Notes under the pieces: generated by a model
Told to the model about the DNA's origin: nothing
What the model saw: the letters and a program-made list of their open reading frames with translations, nothing else
The model's database searches: none
NCBI RefSeq assembly: GCF_010731535.1
Contig: NZ_AP022581.1
Span: forward strand, 1,993,952-2,057,951
Source: Mycobacterium lacus
GTDB lineage: Bacteria > Actinomycetota > Actinomycetes > Mycobacteriales > Mycobacteriaceae
DNA length: 64,000 nucleotides
Reading direction: 5' to 3'
Translations under genes and position numbers: made by a program
Shown: positions 35,652 to 44,698 of the stretch, piece after piece
Numbering within the stretch: position 1 is the first letter of the stretch
Layout of the letters: every line of letters starts with the position of its first letter

Positions 35652-37520
35652 ATGGATTGCGGTTCCCGGCAGGACTCCATGGCTCCAAAGGGCCTGCTGC
35701 AGATCGAGGACTGCCTGGGCGCCGACGGCAGCATCGCGTTGCCGCCGGGCACCACGCTGATATCTCTCATCGAGCGAAACATCGCCAATGTGGGTGACTC
35801 GATTGCATATCGCTACCTGGACTACGCCCGCTCTGAGGGACACGCCGTCGAAGTGACCTGGACCCAATTCGGAGTCCGATTGCAGGCCATCGGTGCGCAC
35901 GTGCAGCAGGCCGCGGGGCCCGGCGACCGGGTGGCGATCCTTGCCCCACAGGGCATCGACTACGTCGCCGGTTTCTACGCGGCGGTCAAGGCGGGCACCG
36001 TTGCGGTGCCGCTGTTCGCCCCCGAACTGCCCGGCCACGCCGAACGTCTCGAGACCGCCCTTCGCGATTCGCGGCCCACACTCGTGCTGACGACAACCGC
36101 GGCGAAGGACGCGGTTGAGAGTTTCTTGAACAAACTGCCCCAGCTACACAGGCCGCACATCGTCGTCATCGATCAGATACCCGATTCCGCGGGGGAGCGG
36201 TTCACCCCCGTCGAGCTGGACATCGATGCGATTTCCCACCTGCAGTACACCTCGGGCTCGACACGACCCCCAGTCGGCGTCGAGATCACCCACCGCGCGG
36301 TCGGCACCAACCTGGTGCAGATGATCCTGTCTATCGACCTGTTGGACCGAAACACCCACGGCGTCAGTTGGTTACCGCTCTACCACGACATGGGCCTGTC
36401 CATGATCGGTTTTCCAGCGGTATACGGCGGACATTCCACCCTAATGTCGCCGGCGGCGTTCGTCCGCAGGCCGCAGCGGTGGATCCATGCGTTGGCCGCC
36501 GGCTCGCGGGAGGGCCGCGTGGTCACCGCCGCACCGAACTTCGCCTACGAGTGGGCCGCTCAGCGCGGACTTCCCGCATCGGGGGAGGATGTCGACCTCA
36601 GCAACGTGGTGCTGATCATCGGTTCCGAACCCGTCAGCATCGATGCGGTGACGACGTTCAACAAGGCGTTCGCGCCCTACGGGTTACCGCGCACGGCGTT
36701 CAAACCGTCGTACGGGATCGCCGAGGCGACGCTATTCGTCGCGACCATCGCGCCCGACGCGGAGGCGTCGGTTGTGTATCTCGACCGCGAACAGTTGGGC
36801 GCCGGTCGCGCAGTGCCCGTCGCGGCCGATGCCCCCAACGCCGTCGCGCAGGTGTCGTGCGGTCAGATAGCGCGCAGCCTGTGGGCCGTCGTCGTCGATC
36901 CCGCTACCGGCGCGGAACTGCCCGACGGTGCGGTCGGTGAAGTCTGGTTGCAGGGAGACAACGTCGGGCGCGGTTACTGGGGACGGCCTGAAGAAACCCG
37001 GCTGACGTTCGGTGCCCAGCTCCGGTCGAGACTCACGCAGGGTAGCCACGCCGGCGGCGCGGCGGTCGAAGGCACCTGGCTGCGCACCGGGGACCTCGGC
37101 GTGTACCTCGACGGCGAGCTCTACATCACCGGCCGAATCGCGGACCTGCTGACCATCGACGGCTTTGGCCACTATCCGCAGGACATCGAAGCCACCACCG
37201 CGGAGGCCTCGCCGACGGTGCGGCGGGGATATGTCACGGCTTTTGCCGTGCCGGCGAACGAACTGCCGGGATCGGACACCGCGCATGCTTCGGATACCCA
37301 GCGCCTGGTGATCGTCGCCGAACGCGCCGCGGGCACCAGCCGCGTCGATCCGCAGCCTTCCATCGATGCCATCCGCGCGGCGGTGTCGCATCGCCATGGT
37401 TTGTACGCCACCGACGTGCGTTTCCTGCCGGCTGGCGCCATCCCGCGCACTACCAGCGGCAAACTGGCTCGACGAGCCTGCCGCGCGCAATACCTCAGCG
37501 GCGAATTGGGTGTGCATTAA
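35652..37520 (+). CDS. fadD31: FadD31-like fatty-acyl-AMP ligase
   Basis: The encoded protein has 622 residues. Adenylate-forming motifs: YTSGSTRPPVGVEITHRA near 200 (P-loop), SYGIAEATLFV (A5), GDLGVYLDGELYITGRIADL (A7/A8) and PRTTSGKLARRACR (A10 with catalytic Lys). The FAAL-specific insertion after the A8 region and the C-terminal GELGVH tail mark it as an acyl-AMP rather than acyl-CoA forming enzyme. It activates fatty acids for lipid assembly, usually with a polyketide synthase; no PKS is near. ATG 35679 is an alternative start. It matches Rv1925 by position. Confidence 0.92.
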   Translation: MDCGSRQDSMAPKGLLQIEDCLGADGSIALPPGTTLISLIERNIANVGDSIAYRYLDYARSEGHAVEVTWTQFGVRLQAIGAHVQQAAGPGDRVAILAPQGIDYVAGFYAAVKAGTVAVPLFAPELPGHAERLETALRDSRPTLVLTTTAAKDAVESFLNKLPQLHRPHIVVIDQIPDSAGERFTPVELDIDAISHLQYTSGSTRPPVGVEITHRAVGTNLVQMILSIDLLDRNTHGVSWLPLYHDMGLSMIGFPAVYGGHSTLMSPAAFVRRPQRWIHALAAGSREGRVVTAAPNFAYEWAAQRGLPASGEDVDLSNVVLIIGSEPVSIDAVTTFNKAFAPYGLPRTAFKPSYGIAEATLFVATIAPDAEASVVYLDREQLGAGRAVPVAADAPNAVAQVSCGQIARSLWAVVVDPATGAELPDGAVGEVWLQGDNVGRGYWGRPEETRLTFGAQLRSRLTQGSHAGGAAVEGTWLRTGDLGVYLDGELYITGRIADLLTIDGFGHYPQDIEATTAEASPTVRRGYVTAFAVPANELPGSDTAHASDTQRLVIVAERAAGTSRVDPQPSIDAIRAAVSHRHGLYATDVRFLPAGAIPRTTSGKLARRACRAQYLSGELGVH

Positions 37521-37851
37521 AGCCAAGCCCCCATGCCGACCGGCGTTCATCGAGCGAGCAGACGCTGGTTCAGCTCCCCGAATTCCTCGTCGGTCAGCAC
37601 TTTTGCCGCCCAGGGCGGATCCGGCCAGCCCCCGCGAGGCCCAGCTGGTCAATCGCACAACTGCCGGTCAGGCGCGCGCGAGTGACGCAAGCCCAGTTGC
37701 GGGGGTCGTTTGTCATTTGAATGCGCGCCGCGTCGGTGCCGCCGCGCGTCAACGAGGCGCCGGTGAGGAGCCCCGCATCAAGCTCGCTGAGCCGCCAAGC
37801 CCAATACCTCACTCGCGAATTGGCGTGTATTAGAGCGAGAGGCGCATCTGC
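37521..37851. other. 331-bp gene-less stretch with remnants
   Basis: This stretch contains a half-copy of the hairpin motif (gcgagcagacgc, 37554), a minus-strand fragment reading VLTDEEFGELNQRLLAR (37558-37610, SHOCT-like tail) ending at a stop, and at 37802-37833 an imperfect copy of the fadD31 3' end. No intact gene is visible. Confidence 0.5.
37802..37833 (+). pseudogene. remnant copy of a FAAL 3' end
   Basis: caatacctca-(3 changes)-gcgaattgg-(change)-tgt-attag parallels 37488-37520, the last codons of fadD31 (AQYLSGELGVH versus AQYLTRELACI). This suggests a decayed tandem duplicate. Confidence 0.4.
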
Positions 37852-38328
37852 TTACGGCCCCCAAACCAGCAGATCCTCCATTCCGTTATTCATTGCGACT
37901 ATGGTCGGCGGCTCACCGGTGACGTCGAAGTAGATTTTGCCGGTCGCCTGTGCGCCCTGGGGGATAGTGGCTCCGCTAATAGTGTTCGGACCTGCGGCTT
38001 GCCACAGGACCCGATAGTTGACGCCGTCAGCTGTGCGGGCATTGAACTGCGAGATGGCCGGGGTGACGGGGCCTGAGATCGCATTGACGGTGGTGGTGGC
38101 TTCCCAAACCTGGCCGGCGACCGGATAGCCCGGGATGGTGTCGGAGCTCGATTTGAGATCGCTGACTTTCCAGGAGAGGACAACTTGACCAACGGAGTCG
38201 GTCATCGTTAACTCACTGCCAAGTTTGCCGTTGATGGGATAGGCGGCCAACGCGATCGCTGCGCTGCTGATCGCAATCGTTGCCGTGGCCACGATTGCAC
38301 CTACGGTCTTTGTCATCGTGATCTTCAT
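37852..38328 (-). CDS. mpt63: secreted antigen Mpt63
   Basis: The encoded protein has 158 residues from ATG 38328. Residues 1-28 are a Sec signal peptide (MKITMTKTVGAIVATATIAI then ALAA), with mature AYPINGKLGSELTMTDSVGQ. The rest follows Mpt63 nearly residue for residue (QVWEATTTVN; QFNARTADGVNYRVLWQAAG; ending NNGMEDLLVWGP). Mpt63 is a small immunoglobulin-like secreted protein; its molecular role is unknown. It is convergent with fadD31 and divergent from the DUF2071 gene, as in M. tuberculosis (Rv1926c). Confidence 0.95.
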   Translation of the reverse strand: MKITMTKTVGAIVATATIAISSAAIALAAYPINGKLGSELTMTDSVGQVVLSWKVSDLKSSSDTIPGYPVAGQVWEATTTVNAISGPVTPAISQFNARTADGVNYRVLWQAAGPNTISGATIPQGAQATGKIYFDVTGEPPTIVAMNNGMEDLLVWGP

Positions 38329-38721
38329 TTGTGCTCCCATGATCGTTTGGGCAACCACATCATGTGACGCCACCTGGCGCAATACACACCTTAATCCGCA
38401 AATGACCGGTGGTTCCAGAAAAATTTGGTGCCATGAGCGGCTGTAATTGTGCTGGCGGCCGGCCGATCATTATCCACCGACCGAGACGACTGGTAAGGCT
38501 TGATAGGCCAGGCCGCGTGTCACGATGGTGAGATGACCGCCACACCAGGTCCGTTACCCGGCGAATCCAACGACAGCCCGGTCCTTGCGGGATACCCGGT
38601 TACCCCGCCACCGTTGCCGGGCCCGGTTACGTTCGACCAGCGTTGGGGTGAGCTGACTTTCGTCCACTGGCCGGTGCTGCCGGAAACCGTTGCGGATATG
38701 TACCCGCCCGGGACCCGCCCC

Positions 38722-40015
38722 CAGGGCGCCGGAAAGGTTGATGCGTAGAGCTGTGACCTCGGCCGTTATCAGTGTGTGACCGGCGTGTCGGATGTGGCGG
38801 GTGTGGCCAACGGGCTTGGATGCAGGTTGCGAAGCCAACCATCCGAACCCGAGGTCACACCCACGTGCCATCTTCTCCGACGCCGCCTGCCGATGCGAAC
38901 CCGACGCGCCACGAACGCCTGTTGCAAGCCCTGCAGACAGTGCCCGACCCACGCGACCGGCGCGGGGTGCGCTACTCGTTGGCCGGGGTGCTCGCACTGG
39001 CGGTCACAGCTACCTTGGCCGGGTGCCGGTCGTTCGCGGCGATCGGCCAATGGGCCGCAGAGGCGGCAAGTGGCACACTGGCTTCGTTCGGAGTCACCAG
39101 CGGCAGCGCCCCGGACGAATCGACGTTGCGCAAATTGTTCGCCCGCCTCGATGCCGACGCCCTCGACCAAGCATTGGGCGTGTGGATGTGGACGCGAACC
39201 TTCACCGTCGAGCAGCGTCGCGTGATCGCCATCGACGGCAAGACGATCCGAGGCGCGCGCACCCGCGCTGGTGGCAAGGCCCCACACCTGATCGCCGCAT
39301 TCGACCACGGTGCCGGAGTCGTGCTAGGACAGGTGGCCGTCGACGCAAAGAGCAACGAAATACCCGCTGCGCGAACACTGTTGAGGCATCTCGATCTCGA
39401 CGATGCAGTGGTGACCCTCGATGCGATGCACACCCAAACCGATACCGCCACACTCATCACCGGCGCAGGCGGCGACTACGTGTTCACAGTGAAGGCGAAT
39501 ATGCCGACCCTGCACCACAAGCTCAAGACACTGCCCTGGAAGGACATGCCCGCCCACACGACCCGGGCCGCTGAGCGTGGCCGACACATCACCCGTTCGA
39601 TCAAGGTCGCCGACGTTCCCGACTGGATCGACTTTCCCGGTGCAACCCAAGTCGCCCAGCTGCGCCGCACCGTCACCGTTGACGGAAGCAAAACCGTCGA
39701 GGTCGTGTACCTGATCACCTCAGCAAACCACACGGCCGCACCGCCCCAGCGGCTCGCCACCTGGGTCCAAGGGCACTGGAGCATAGAAAATCGCCTCCAC
39801 TGGGTCCGAGACGTCACCTTCGCCGAGGACTCCTCGCAGGTACGCACCGGCCAAGCACCACGGGTGATGGCCACCTGCCGCAACCTCGCCATCGGCATCC
39901 TGCGAATCACCGGCTGGGACAACATCGCCGCCGGCCTACGCCACCACGCCACACACCCAGACCATGCCCTCAAACTGGTCCTGACCTCATGAGACGCGAC
40001 TTTTCCGGCACCCTG
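38722..40015 (+). mobile_element. ISAs1-family insertion sequence, 1294 bp
   Basis: The left end cagggcgccggaaaggttg and the complement of the right end cagggtgccggaaaagtcg match at 16 of 19 positions. The flanking direct repeat gacccgcccc (38712-38721 and 40016-40025) is the 10-bp target duplication. One transposase fills the element. The intact ends, duplication and open transposase frame indicate a recent insertion. Confidence 0.93.
38772..39992 (+). CDS. ISAs1-family DDE transposase
   Basis: The encoded protein has up to 406 residues; the true start may be a little downstream. The N-terminal DDE_Tnp_1-associated domain has LLQALQTVPDPRDRRGVRYS; the catalytic core has IAIDGKTIRGAR (first Asp), VTLDAMHTQ (second Asp) and WVQGHWSIENRLHWVRDVTF (Glu). 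The last block is diagnostic for ISAs1 transposases. All three acidic residues are present, so it is probably active. Confidence 0.93.
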   Translation: MCDRRVGCGGCGQRAWMQVAKPTIRTRGHTHVPSSPTPPADANPTRHERLLQALQTVPDPRDRRGVRYSLAGVLALAVTATLAGCRSFAAIGQWAAEAASGTLASFGVTSGSAPDESTLRKLFARLDADALDQALGVWMWTRTFTVEQRRVIAIDGKTIRGARTRAGGKAPHLIAAFDHGAGVVLGQVAVDAKSNEIPAARTLLRHLDLDDAVVTLDAMHTQTDTATLITGAGGDYVFTVKANMPTLHHKLKTLPWKDMPAHTTRAAERGRHITRSIKVADVPDWIDFPGATQVAQLRRTVTVDGSKTVEVVYLITSANHTAAPPQRLATWVQGHWSIENRLHWVRDVTFAEDSSQVRTGQAPRVMATCRNLAIGILRITGWDNIAAGLRHHATHPDHALKLVLTS

Positions 40016-40651
40016 GACCCGCCCCGACGTCTTCGCCGATGGCATGACCTATGTGGCGTTGGTCGCTTTCGTCATGAACAGCACCAAACTTGGCACCGCG
40101 GTGCCGCTTCCGTATTTCGGCAGCTTTCCGGAGACGAACATCCGGCTGTACTCGATTGATGACGCCGGCCGCCACGGCGTCCTGTTCCGGTCGCTGGAGA
40201 CAACTCGCCTGGCCGTTGTGGCGGTGACCCGCATCGGCCTCGGCGTTCCCTACACCTGGGCGAGGATGCGGATGACACGGTCTGGCCAGCGGATCACCTA
40301 CCACAGCGTGCGGCGCTGGCCGCGGCGCGGGCTGCGCAGCCGGCTGACGATCGCCGTTGGCGACGTGATCGATCCGACGCCGCTGGAGATCTGGCTCACC
40401 GCCCGCTGGGGCGCACACACCCGCAAGGCCGGACGGACGTGGTGGGTGCCAAACGAGCACGCACCGTGGCCGTTGCGCGCGGCCGAAATCATCGAGCTGG
40501 ACGACGAGCTGCTGGATGCGAGCGGGGTGCGACCCGCCGGCGAGCGGTTGCGCGCGCTGTTCTCACCCGGTGTGCGAACCCGCTTCGGCCGCCCCTGCCT
40601 CGTCCGGTGATCGCGCAGTGTGATCTCACGGACAGGTGTATCCACCGTCGA

Positions 40652-41458
40652 TCACGGTGTCGGAGCCCGTCGGCTACCGTCGTCGGGCACCTCGCGAAAT
40701 CCCAGTGTTCGCACTGGATTCCGTGAAGGATTGACCACCCGCTTTCGTCGCCGCGAGCGCACCGCCGTCAGCGCCCGATCCCAGGCGAGCATCGTGGTGG
40801 CCTTCAGGTTGGCCGGCTTGACGCTGTCCTTGGACAGCAGCGCAGTCGCGGCGGCCTTCGTGGTTGCCGACGCCTTCGACGTGTGGCCGGAATCGAACGG
40901 TGGGTGCGGGTCGTATTCGATCGCGAGTTGGATCGCCTTAGCGCGGCCTTCCCCGCCCATCTCCCCGGCCAGCCACAGGGCGAGGTCAAGGCCTGCCGAC
41001 ACGCCCGCGCTCGTGACGATCTTCCCCTGGTGCACGATCCGCTCGTCGGCGACGGGGATCGCGCCGAAAGCCTTCAGCGCGGGAATGGTCAGCCAGTGCG
41101 ACGTCGCACGGAGATCGGTAAGCAGGCCGGCGGCCGCCAGGATGACCGAGCCCGAGCACACCGACGCCGTCCAGCTGGCGGTCTGATGGGCCTGACGCAG
41201 CCACGCGAGCAGCCTCTCGTCGCGCGCGTGCACCGGGGTCGACGGACCACCCGGCACGAGAATCACATCGGGCGAAGGCGTTTCGGCCAGCGAATGCGTG
41301 GCGCCGATCACGAGCACTCCGGAGTCGGCGGTGATCGGCCCGGCTTCGTGCCACACGAACCGCACCTCGGCGTGCGGCAGATTGCGCAGCACCTCATACG
41401 GGCCGATCATGTCCAGCGCGGTGAAGCCCGGGTAGGCCACGAATGCGATCTGTGTCAT
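40652..41458 (-). CDS. DJ-1/PfpI-family protein (Rv1930c-like)
   Basis: The encoded protein has 268 residues from ATG 41458 (MTQIAFVAYPGFTALDMIGP). The glutamine-amidotransferase-like fold includes ILVPGGPSTP and the nucleophile-elbow Cys in TASVCSGSVILAAAGLL. DLALWLAGEMGG follows. The C-terminal 70 residues (from about 200) are a basic extension beyond the normal domain, ending RRAPTP, and may be read-through of a decayed tail; the M. tuberculosis protein is shorter. It lies 19 bp downstream of the GlxA-type regulator in the same direction. Likely roles are isonitrile-hydratase-like or a stress chaperone. Confidence 0.85.
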   Translation of the reverse strand: MTQIAFVAYPGFTALDMIGPYEVLRNLPHAEVRFVWHEAGPITADSGVLVIGATHSLAETPSPDVILVPGGPSTPVHARDERLLAWLRQAHQTASWTASVCSGSVILAAAGLLTDLRATSHWLTIPALKAFGAIPVADERIVHQGKIVTSAGVSAGLDLALWLAGEMGGEGRAKAIQLAIEYDPHPPFDSGHTSKASATTKAAATALLSKDSVKPANLKATTMLAWDRALTAVRSRRRKRVVNPSRNPVRTLGFREVPDDGSRRAPTP

Positions 41459-41477
41459 CGATTTCTCCTTACTCGGA

Positions 41478-42428
41478 TTACGCGAAGGCCCTGCGGTATT
41501 GGTCCGGCGGGATGCCGACCCGGCGAATGAAGTTGCGCCGCATGGTTTCGGCGGTGCCGAAGCCACACCGGGCGGCGATCGCCACGACGGTGTCGTCCGT
41601 TTCCTCCAACTGCCGGCGCGCGGCCTCGGTGCGGATGCGCTCGACGTACCGACCGGGCGCCTCACCGACCTCGTCGGTGAACAGCCGAGTGAAATGGCGT
41701 GGGCTCATCGCCGCCCGGCGGGCCAGGTCGTCGATGCTGTGCGGGCCCCCCGGTTCGGCCTCGATGGCCTCCTGCACCTCGCGGATGGACGTCCGTTTGG
41801 CTCGCGGCATCCACACCGGCGCCGCGAACTGTGTCTGCCCGCCCGGTCGGCGCAAATGGAGCACGAGCCAGCGGGCGACCGTTTGCGCGACCTCGGTGCC
41901 GTGGTCGTCCTCGACCAGCGACAGCGCCAGGTCGATTCCCGCGGTGACGCCCGCCGCCGTCCAGACCGTCTCCGAGCTGCGGACGAAGATTGGGTCCGGA
42001 TCCACGTCGACGGCCGGGAACTCGCGGGCCAGCCGCCTGGCGAAGGCCCAGTGCGTGGTCGCGCGGCGGCCGTCGAGCAGCCCCGCTTCGGCCGCGAGGA
42101 ACGCGCCGGTGCAGACGCTGACGACACGGCGGGCGGTGCCCGACACCGCCTTGATCCATCCCATGAGCCCCTGGTTGGATCGCGCGTCACCGATACCTCC
42201 GCCGCCGGGCAGCACCACGGTGTCGACGGGGTCGCCCGGGTCTGGCAGCGGCGCCGCCATGAAGGTCAGCCCGGCTGGGGTGGTCACCGGGTGGCCTTCG
42301 ACGGAGGCCAGCACGACGTCGTAGCCACCGTCGGTCAGCAACGACGCGCCGGTAAACACCTCGTAGGGCCCCACCACGTCGAGCGGCTGCACGGCGGGGA
42401 AGCCGACGACGACCACCTTGCGAGTCAT
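41478..42428 (-). CDS. GlxA/AraC-family transcriptional regulator (Rv1931c-like)
   Basis: The encoded protein has 316 residues. The N-terminal DJ-1/PfpI-like domain (1-190; VVSVCTGAFLAAEAGLL holds the Cys-elbow) is joined to a C-terminal AraC helix-turn-helix pair (about 225-315; MSPRHFTRLFTDEVGEAPG and IAARCGFGTAETMRRNFIRR). This is the GlxA architecture. It is divergent from tpx, and a perfect dyad between them may be its operator. It probably co-transcribes with the DJ-1 gene. M. tuberculosis Rv1931c has been linked to virulence. Confidence 0.92.
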   Translation of the reverse strand: MTRKVVVVGFPAVQPLDVVGPYEVFTGASLLTDGGYDVVLASVEGHPVTTPAGLTFMAAPLPDPGDPVDTVVLPGGGGIGDARSNQGLMGWIKAVSGTARRVVSVCTGAFLAAEAGLLDGRRATTHWAFARRLAREFPAVDVDPDPIFVRSSETVWTAAGVTAGIDLALSLVEDDHGTEVAQTVARWLVLHLRRPGGQTQFAAPVWMPRAKRTSIREVQEAIEAEPGGPHSIDDLARRAAMSPRHFTRLFTDEVGEAPGRYVERIRTEAARRQLEETDDTVVAIAARCGFGTAETMRRNFIRRVGIPPDQYRRAFA

Positions 42429-42444
42429 GGACCCAGTCTTGGCC

Positions 42445-42463
42445 AGACGACGGCATGTCGTCT
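42445..42463. promoter_or_regulatory. inverted repeat AGACGAC-ggcat-GTCGTCT between regulator and tpx
   Basis: A perfect 7-bp-arm dyad 17 bp upstream of the regulator start and 77 bp upstream of tpx. Its position suits autoregulation and possible control of tpx. Confidence 0.5.
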
Positions 42464-42539
42464 ACGCCATATACCCCACGAATTAGGACATGCGGCCCCT
42501 GGGCCAAAAGCGCCCCGCCGGCCTTGGCAGACTGTGCGC

Positions 42540-43037
42540 ATGGCACAGATAACCCTGCGTGGAAACCCGATCAATACTGTCGGCGAGCTACCTGCCGTCG
42601 GATCTCCGGCCCCAGAGTTCACCCTGACCGGCGGCGACCTCGGGGTGCTCAGCAGCGACCAATTCCGCGGTAAACCCGTGTTGCTGAACATCTTTCCGTC
42701 CGTGGACACCCCGGTTTGCGCGGCGAGCGTACGAACCTTCAACGAGCGTGCCGCCGCAAGCGGCGCGTCGGTGGTCTGCGTGTCAAAGGATCTGCCGTTC
42801 GCTTTCCAGCGTTTCTGCGGCGCCGAGGGCATCGAGAACGTCAAGACGGCCTCGACTTTCCGGGACAGCTTCGGTGAGGCCTACGGCGTCACGATCGCCG
42901 ACGGTCCGATGGCCGGGCTCCTTGCGCGCGCCGTCGTGGTGATCGGCCCCGACGGCAACGTCACGTACACCGAATTGGTGCCGGAAATCGCGCAAGAACC
43001 CGACTACGACGCCGCGCTGGCCGCGCTGGGCGGCTAG
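42540..43037 (+). CDS. tpx: thiol peroxidase Tpx (atypical 2-Cys peroxiredoxin)
   Basis: The encoded protein has 165 residues, equal to M. tuberculosis Tpx. Peroxidatic Cys lies in [10 protein letters not shown] near residue 60 and resolving Cys in [11 protein letters not shown] near 93. The N-terminal [18 protein letters not shown] hairpin is typical. It reduces alkyl peroxides and peroxynitrite using thioredoxin, in the cytoplasm. The ATG is one base before the boundary where an ORF caller starting at the next line might place it; it gives the family length. Its last 4 bp overlap the end of the convergent fadD. Confidence 0.95.
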   Translation: MAQITLRGNPINTVGELPAVGSPAPEFTLTGGDLGVLSSDQFRGKPVLLNIFPSVDTPVCAASVRTFNERAAASGASVVCVSKDLPFAFQRFCGAEGIENVKTASTFRDSFGEAYGVTIADGPMAGLLARAVVVIGPDGNVTYTELVPEIAQEPDYDAALAALGG

Positions 43038-44671
43038 GTGTTCGAAAGTCCGAGCAGCCGGATCGACTGGGCCCGCATGTCGACCTTGCGAACCTTTCCG
43101 GTGACCGTCATCGGGAACTCGTCGACGATGTGGACATAGCGCGGAATCTTGTAGTGCGCGAGCTTCCCAGAACAGAACGCCCGTAGCGCGTCGGCGTCGA
43201 GCGGCGAGCGGCCGGGACGCATCTTGATCCAGGCACAGAGCTCCTCGCCGTACCTGTCGTCGGGAACTCCGATCACCTGAACGTCTTCGACGTCGGGATG
43301 GGTGTGCAGGAAGTTCTCGATCTCGCGCGGGTACACGTTTTCGCCGCCGCGGATGACCATGTCCTTGATACGGCCGACGATCACGCAATACCCGTCGTCC
43401 CGCATCACCGCCAGGTCACCGGTGTGCATCCAGCCGTCGTCGTCGATGACCTCGCGAGTCTTGTCCTCGTCGCCCCAGTAGCCCAGCATCACCGAATAGC
43501 CGCGGGTGCACAGTTCACCGGGCTGACCGCGTGTGACGATCTCGCCGGTACCGGTGTCGACGATCTTGATCTCGACGTGCGGGTGGACCCGCCCAATCGT
43601 CTCGGTTCGACGTTGCAGGTCGTCGTCGATCAATGTCTGGCAGGACACCGGCGACGTCTCGGTCATGCCGTAGGCGATCGACACCTCGGACATGTTCAGC
43701 TCGTCGGCACAGCGCTTCATGACCTCCACCGGACACGAGGCCCCCGCCATGATCCCGGTCCGCAGCGACGACAGATCGCGCGCGGCGAGGTCGGGGTGGC
43801 CGAGCATCGCGATGAACATCGTCGGCACGCCGTACAGAGCGGTACAACGCTCTGATTCAACGGCTTTCAACGTTGCGGCGGCATCGAAACCCTCGGACGG
43901 GATCACCATGGTGGCGCCGTGGGTCGTGCAGCCCAGATTGCCCATGACCATGCCGAAGCAGTGGTAGAAGGGAACGGGGATGCACAGCCGGTCTCCGGGC
44001 CCCAGCCCGATGAGTTCGGTGACGAAGAAGCCGTTGTTGAGGATGTTGCGGTGTGACAGGGCAGCGGCCTTGGGCGAACCCGTTGTGCCCGACGTGTATT
44101 GGATGTTGATCGGATCCGACGGGCTTAGCGTGGCCATCCGGGATCGCAATGCTTCGCCGGGCACCCGTTCGGCGCGCTGCCGCAGCCGTGCCCAGTCATC
44201 GGTTCCCAGGAACACCACCTCCGGCGGTTCGGCAGCCTCGGAACGTGCCTGGTCGATCATGCCTCGGTAATCGGAGGTCTTGAAGATCTCAGCCGACACC
44301 AACAACCGGGTGCCCGAGTGGCGTAGCACGTAGGACAACTCGTGGGTGCGGTAGGCGGGGTTGATCGCGACCAGGATCGCGCCGACCTTTGCCGTCGCGT
44401 ACTGAAGGACCGTCCATTCCGGGCGGTTGGGCGACCAGATGCCGACCCGGTCGCCGCGCTCGATCCCGCTGGCAATCAAAGCTCGTGCTACCCAGTCGAT
44501 CTCGGCGTTCAATTGCGAGTAGGTCCAGCGGCGGGCTCCGGCGACGTCGACAAGCGCCTCGACGTCCGGATAGGACAACACGGTGCGCTCGAGGTTCGCC
44601 CCGATCGTCTCGTCCAGCAGGGGCGCGTCGACGGGGCCCGCGTCATAGGAATGCGCGCCCGAGCTGATCAT
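43034..44671 (-). CDS. acyl-CoA synthetase (FadD, AMP-binding)
   Basis: The encoded protein has 545 residues. Motifs: [18 protein letters not shown] (P-loop), [11 protein letters not shown] (A5), [12 protein letters not shown] (A7), [19 protein letters not shown] (A8) and [12 protein letters not shown] (A10 Lys). The complete linker motif fits CoA-ligase activity on medium-chain or other carboxylates; it looks like FadD35-type enzymes. It is the last gene of the leftward echA13-fadE17-fadE18-fadD operon and would feed it substrate. In H37Rv fadE18 directly neighbours tpx, so this gene is extra here or was lost there. Confidence 0.93.
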   Translation of the reverse strand: MISSGAHSYDAGPVDAPLLDETIGANLERTVLSYPDVEALVDVAGARRWTYSQLNAEIDWVARALIASGIERGDRVGIWSPNRPEWTVLQYATAKVGAILVAINPAYRTHELSYVLRHSGTRLLVSAEIFKTSDYRGMIDQARSEAAEPPEVVFLGTDDWARLRQRAERVPGEALRSRMATLSPSDPINIQYTSGTTGSPKAAALSHRNILNNGFFVTELIGLGPGDRLCIPVPFYHCFGMVMGNLGCTTHGATMVIPSEGFDAAATLKAVESERCTALYGVPTMFIAMLGHPDLAARDLSSLRTGIMAGASCPVEVMKRCADELNMSEVSIAYGMTETSPVSCQTLIDDDLQRRTETIGRVHPHVEIKIVDTGTGEIVTRGQPGELCTRGYSVMLGYWGDEDKTREVIDDDGWMHTGDLAVMRDDGYCVIVGRIKDMVIRGGENVYPREIENFLHTHPDVEDVQVIGVPDDRYGEELCAWIKMRPGRSPLDADALRAFCSGKLAHYKIPRYVHIVDEFPMTVTGKVRKVDMRAQSIRLLGLSNT

Positions 44672-44698
44672 GTCCTTCGTCCGGTCGACGACATAAAT

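Larger units (their letters stand above)
38533..40610 (+). pseudogene. DUF2071 (YqjF-like) gene interrupted by an IS element (Rv1927-like)
   Basis: The first 63 codons (MTATPGPLPGESNDSPVLAG ... MYPPGTRP) end at 38721. After the insertion the frame resumes at 40026 with DVFADGMTYVALVAFVMNST and runs to TGA at 40608-40610. Removing the element and one copy of the 10-bp duplication restores a 257-codon protein, exactly the length I recall for Rv1927. DUF2071 proteins have no established function. The split halves are unlikely to be functional. Confidence 0.92.
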
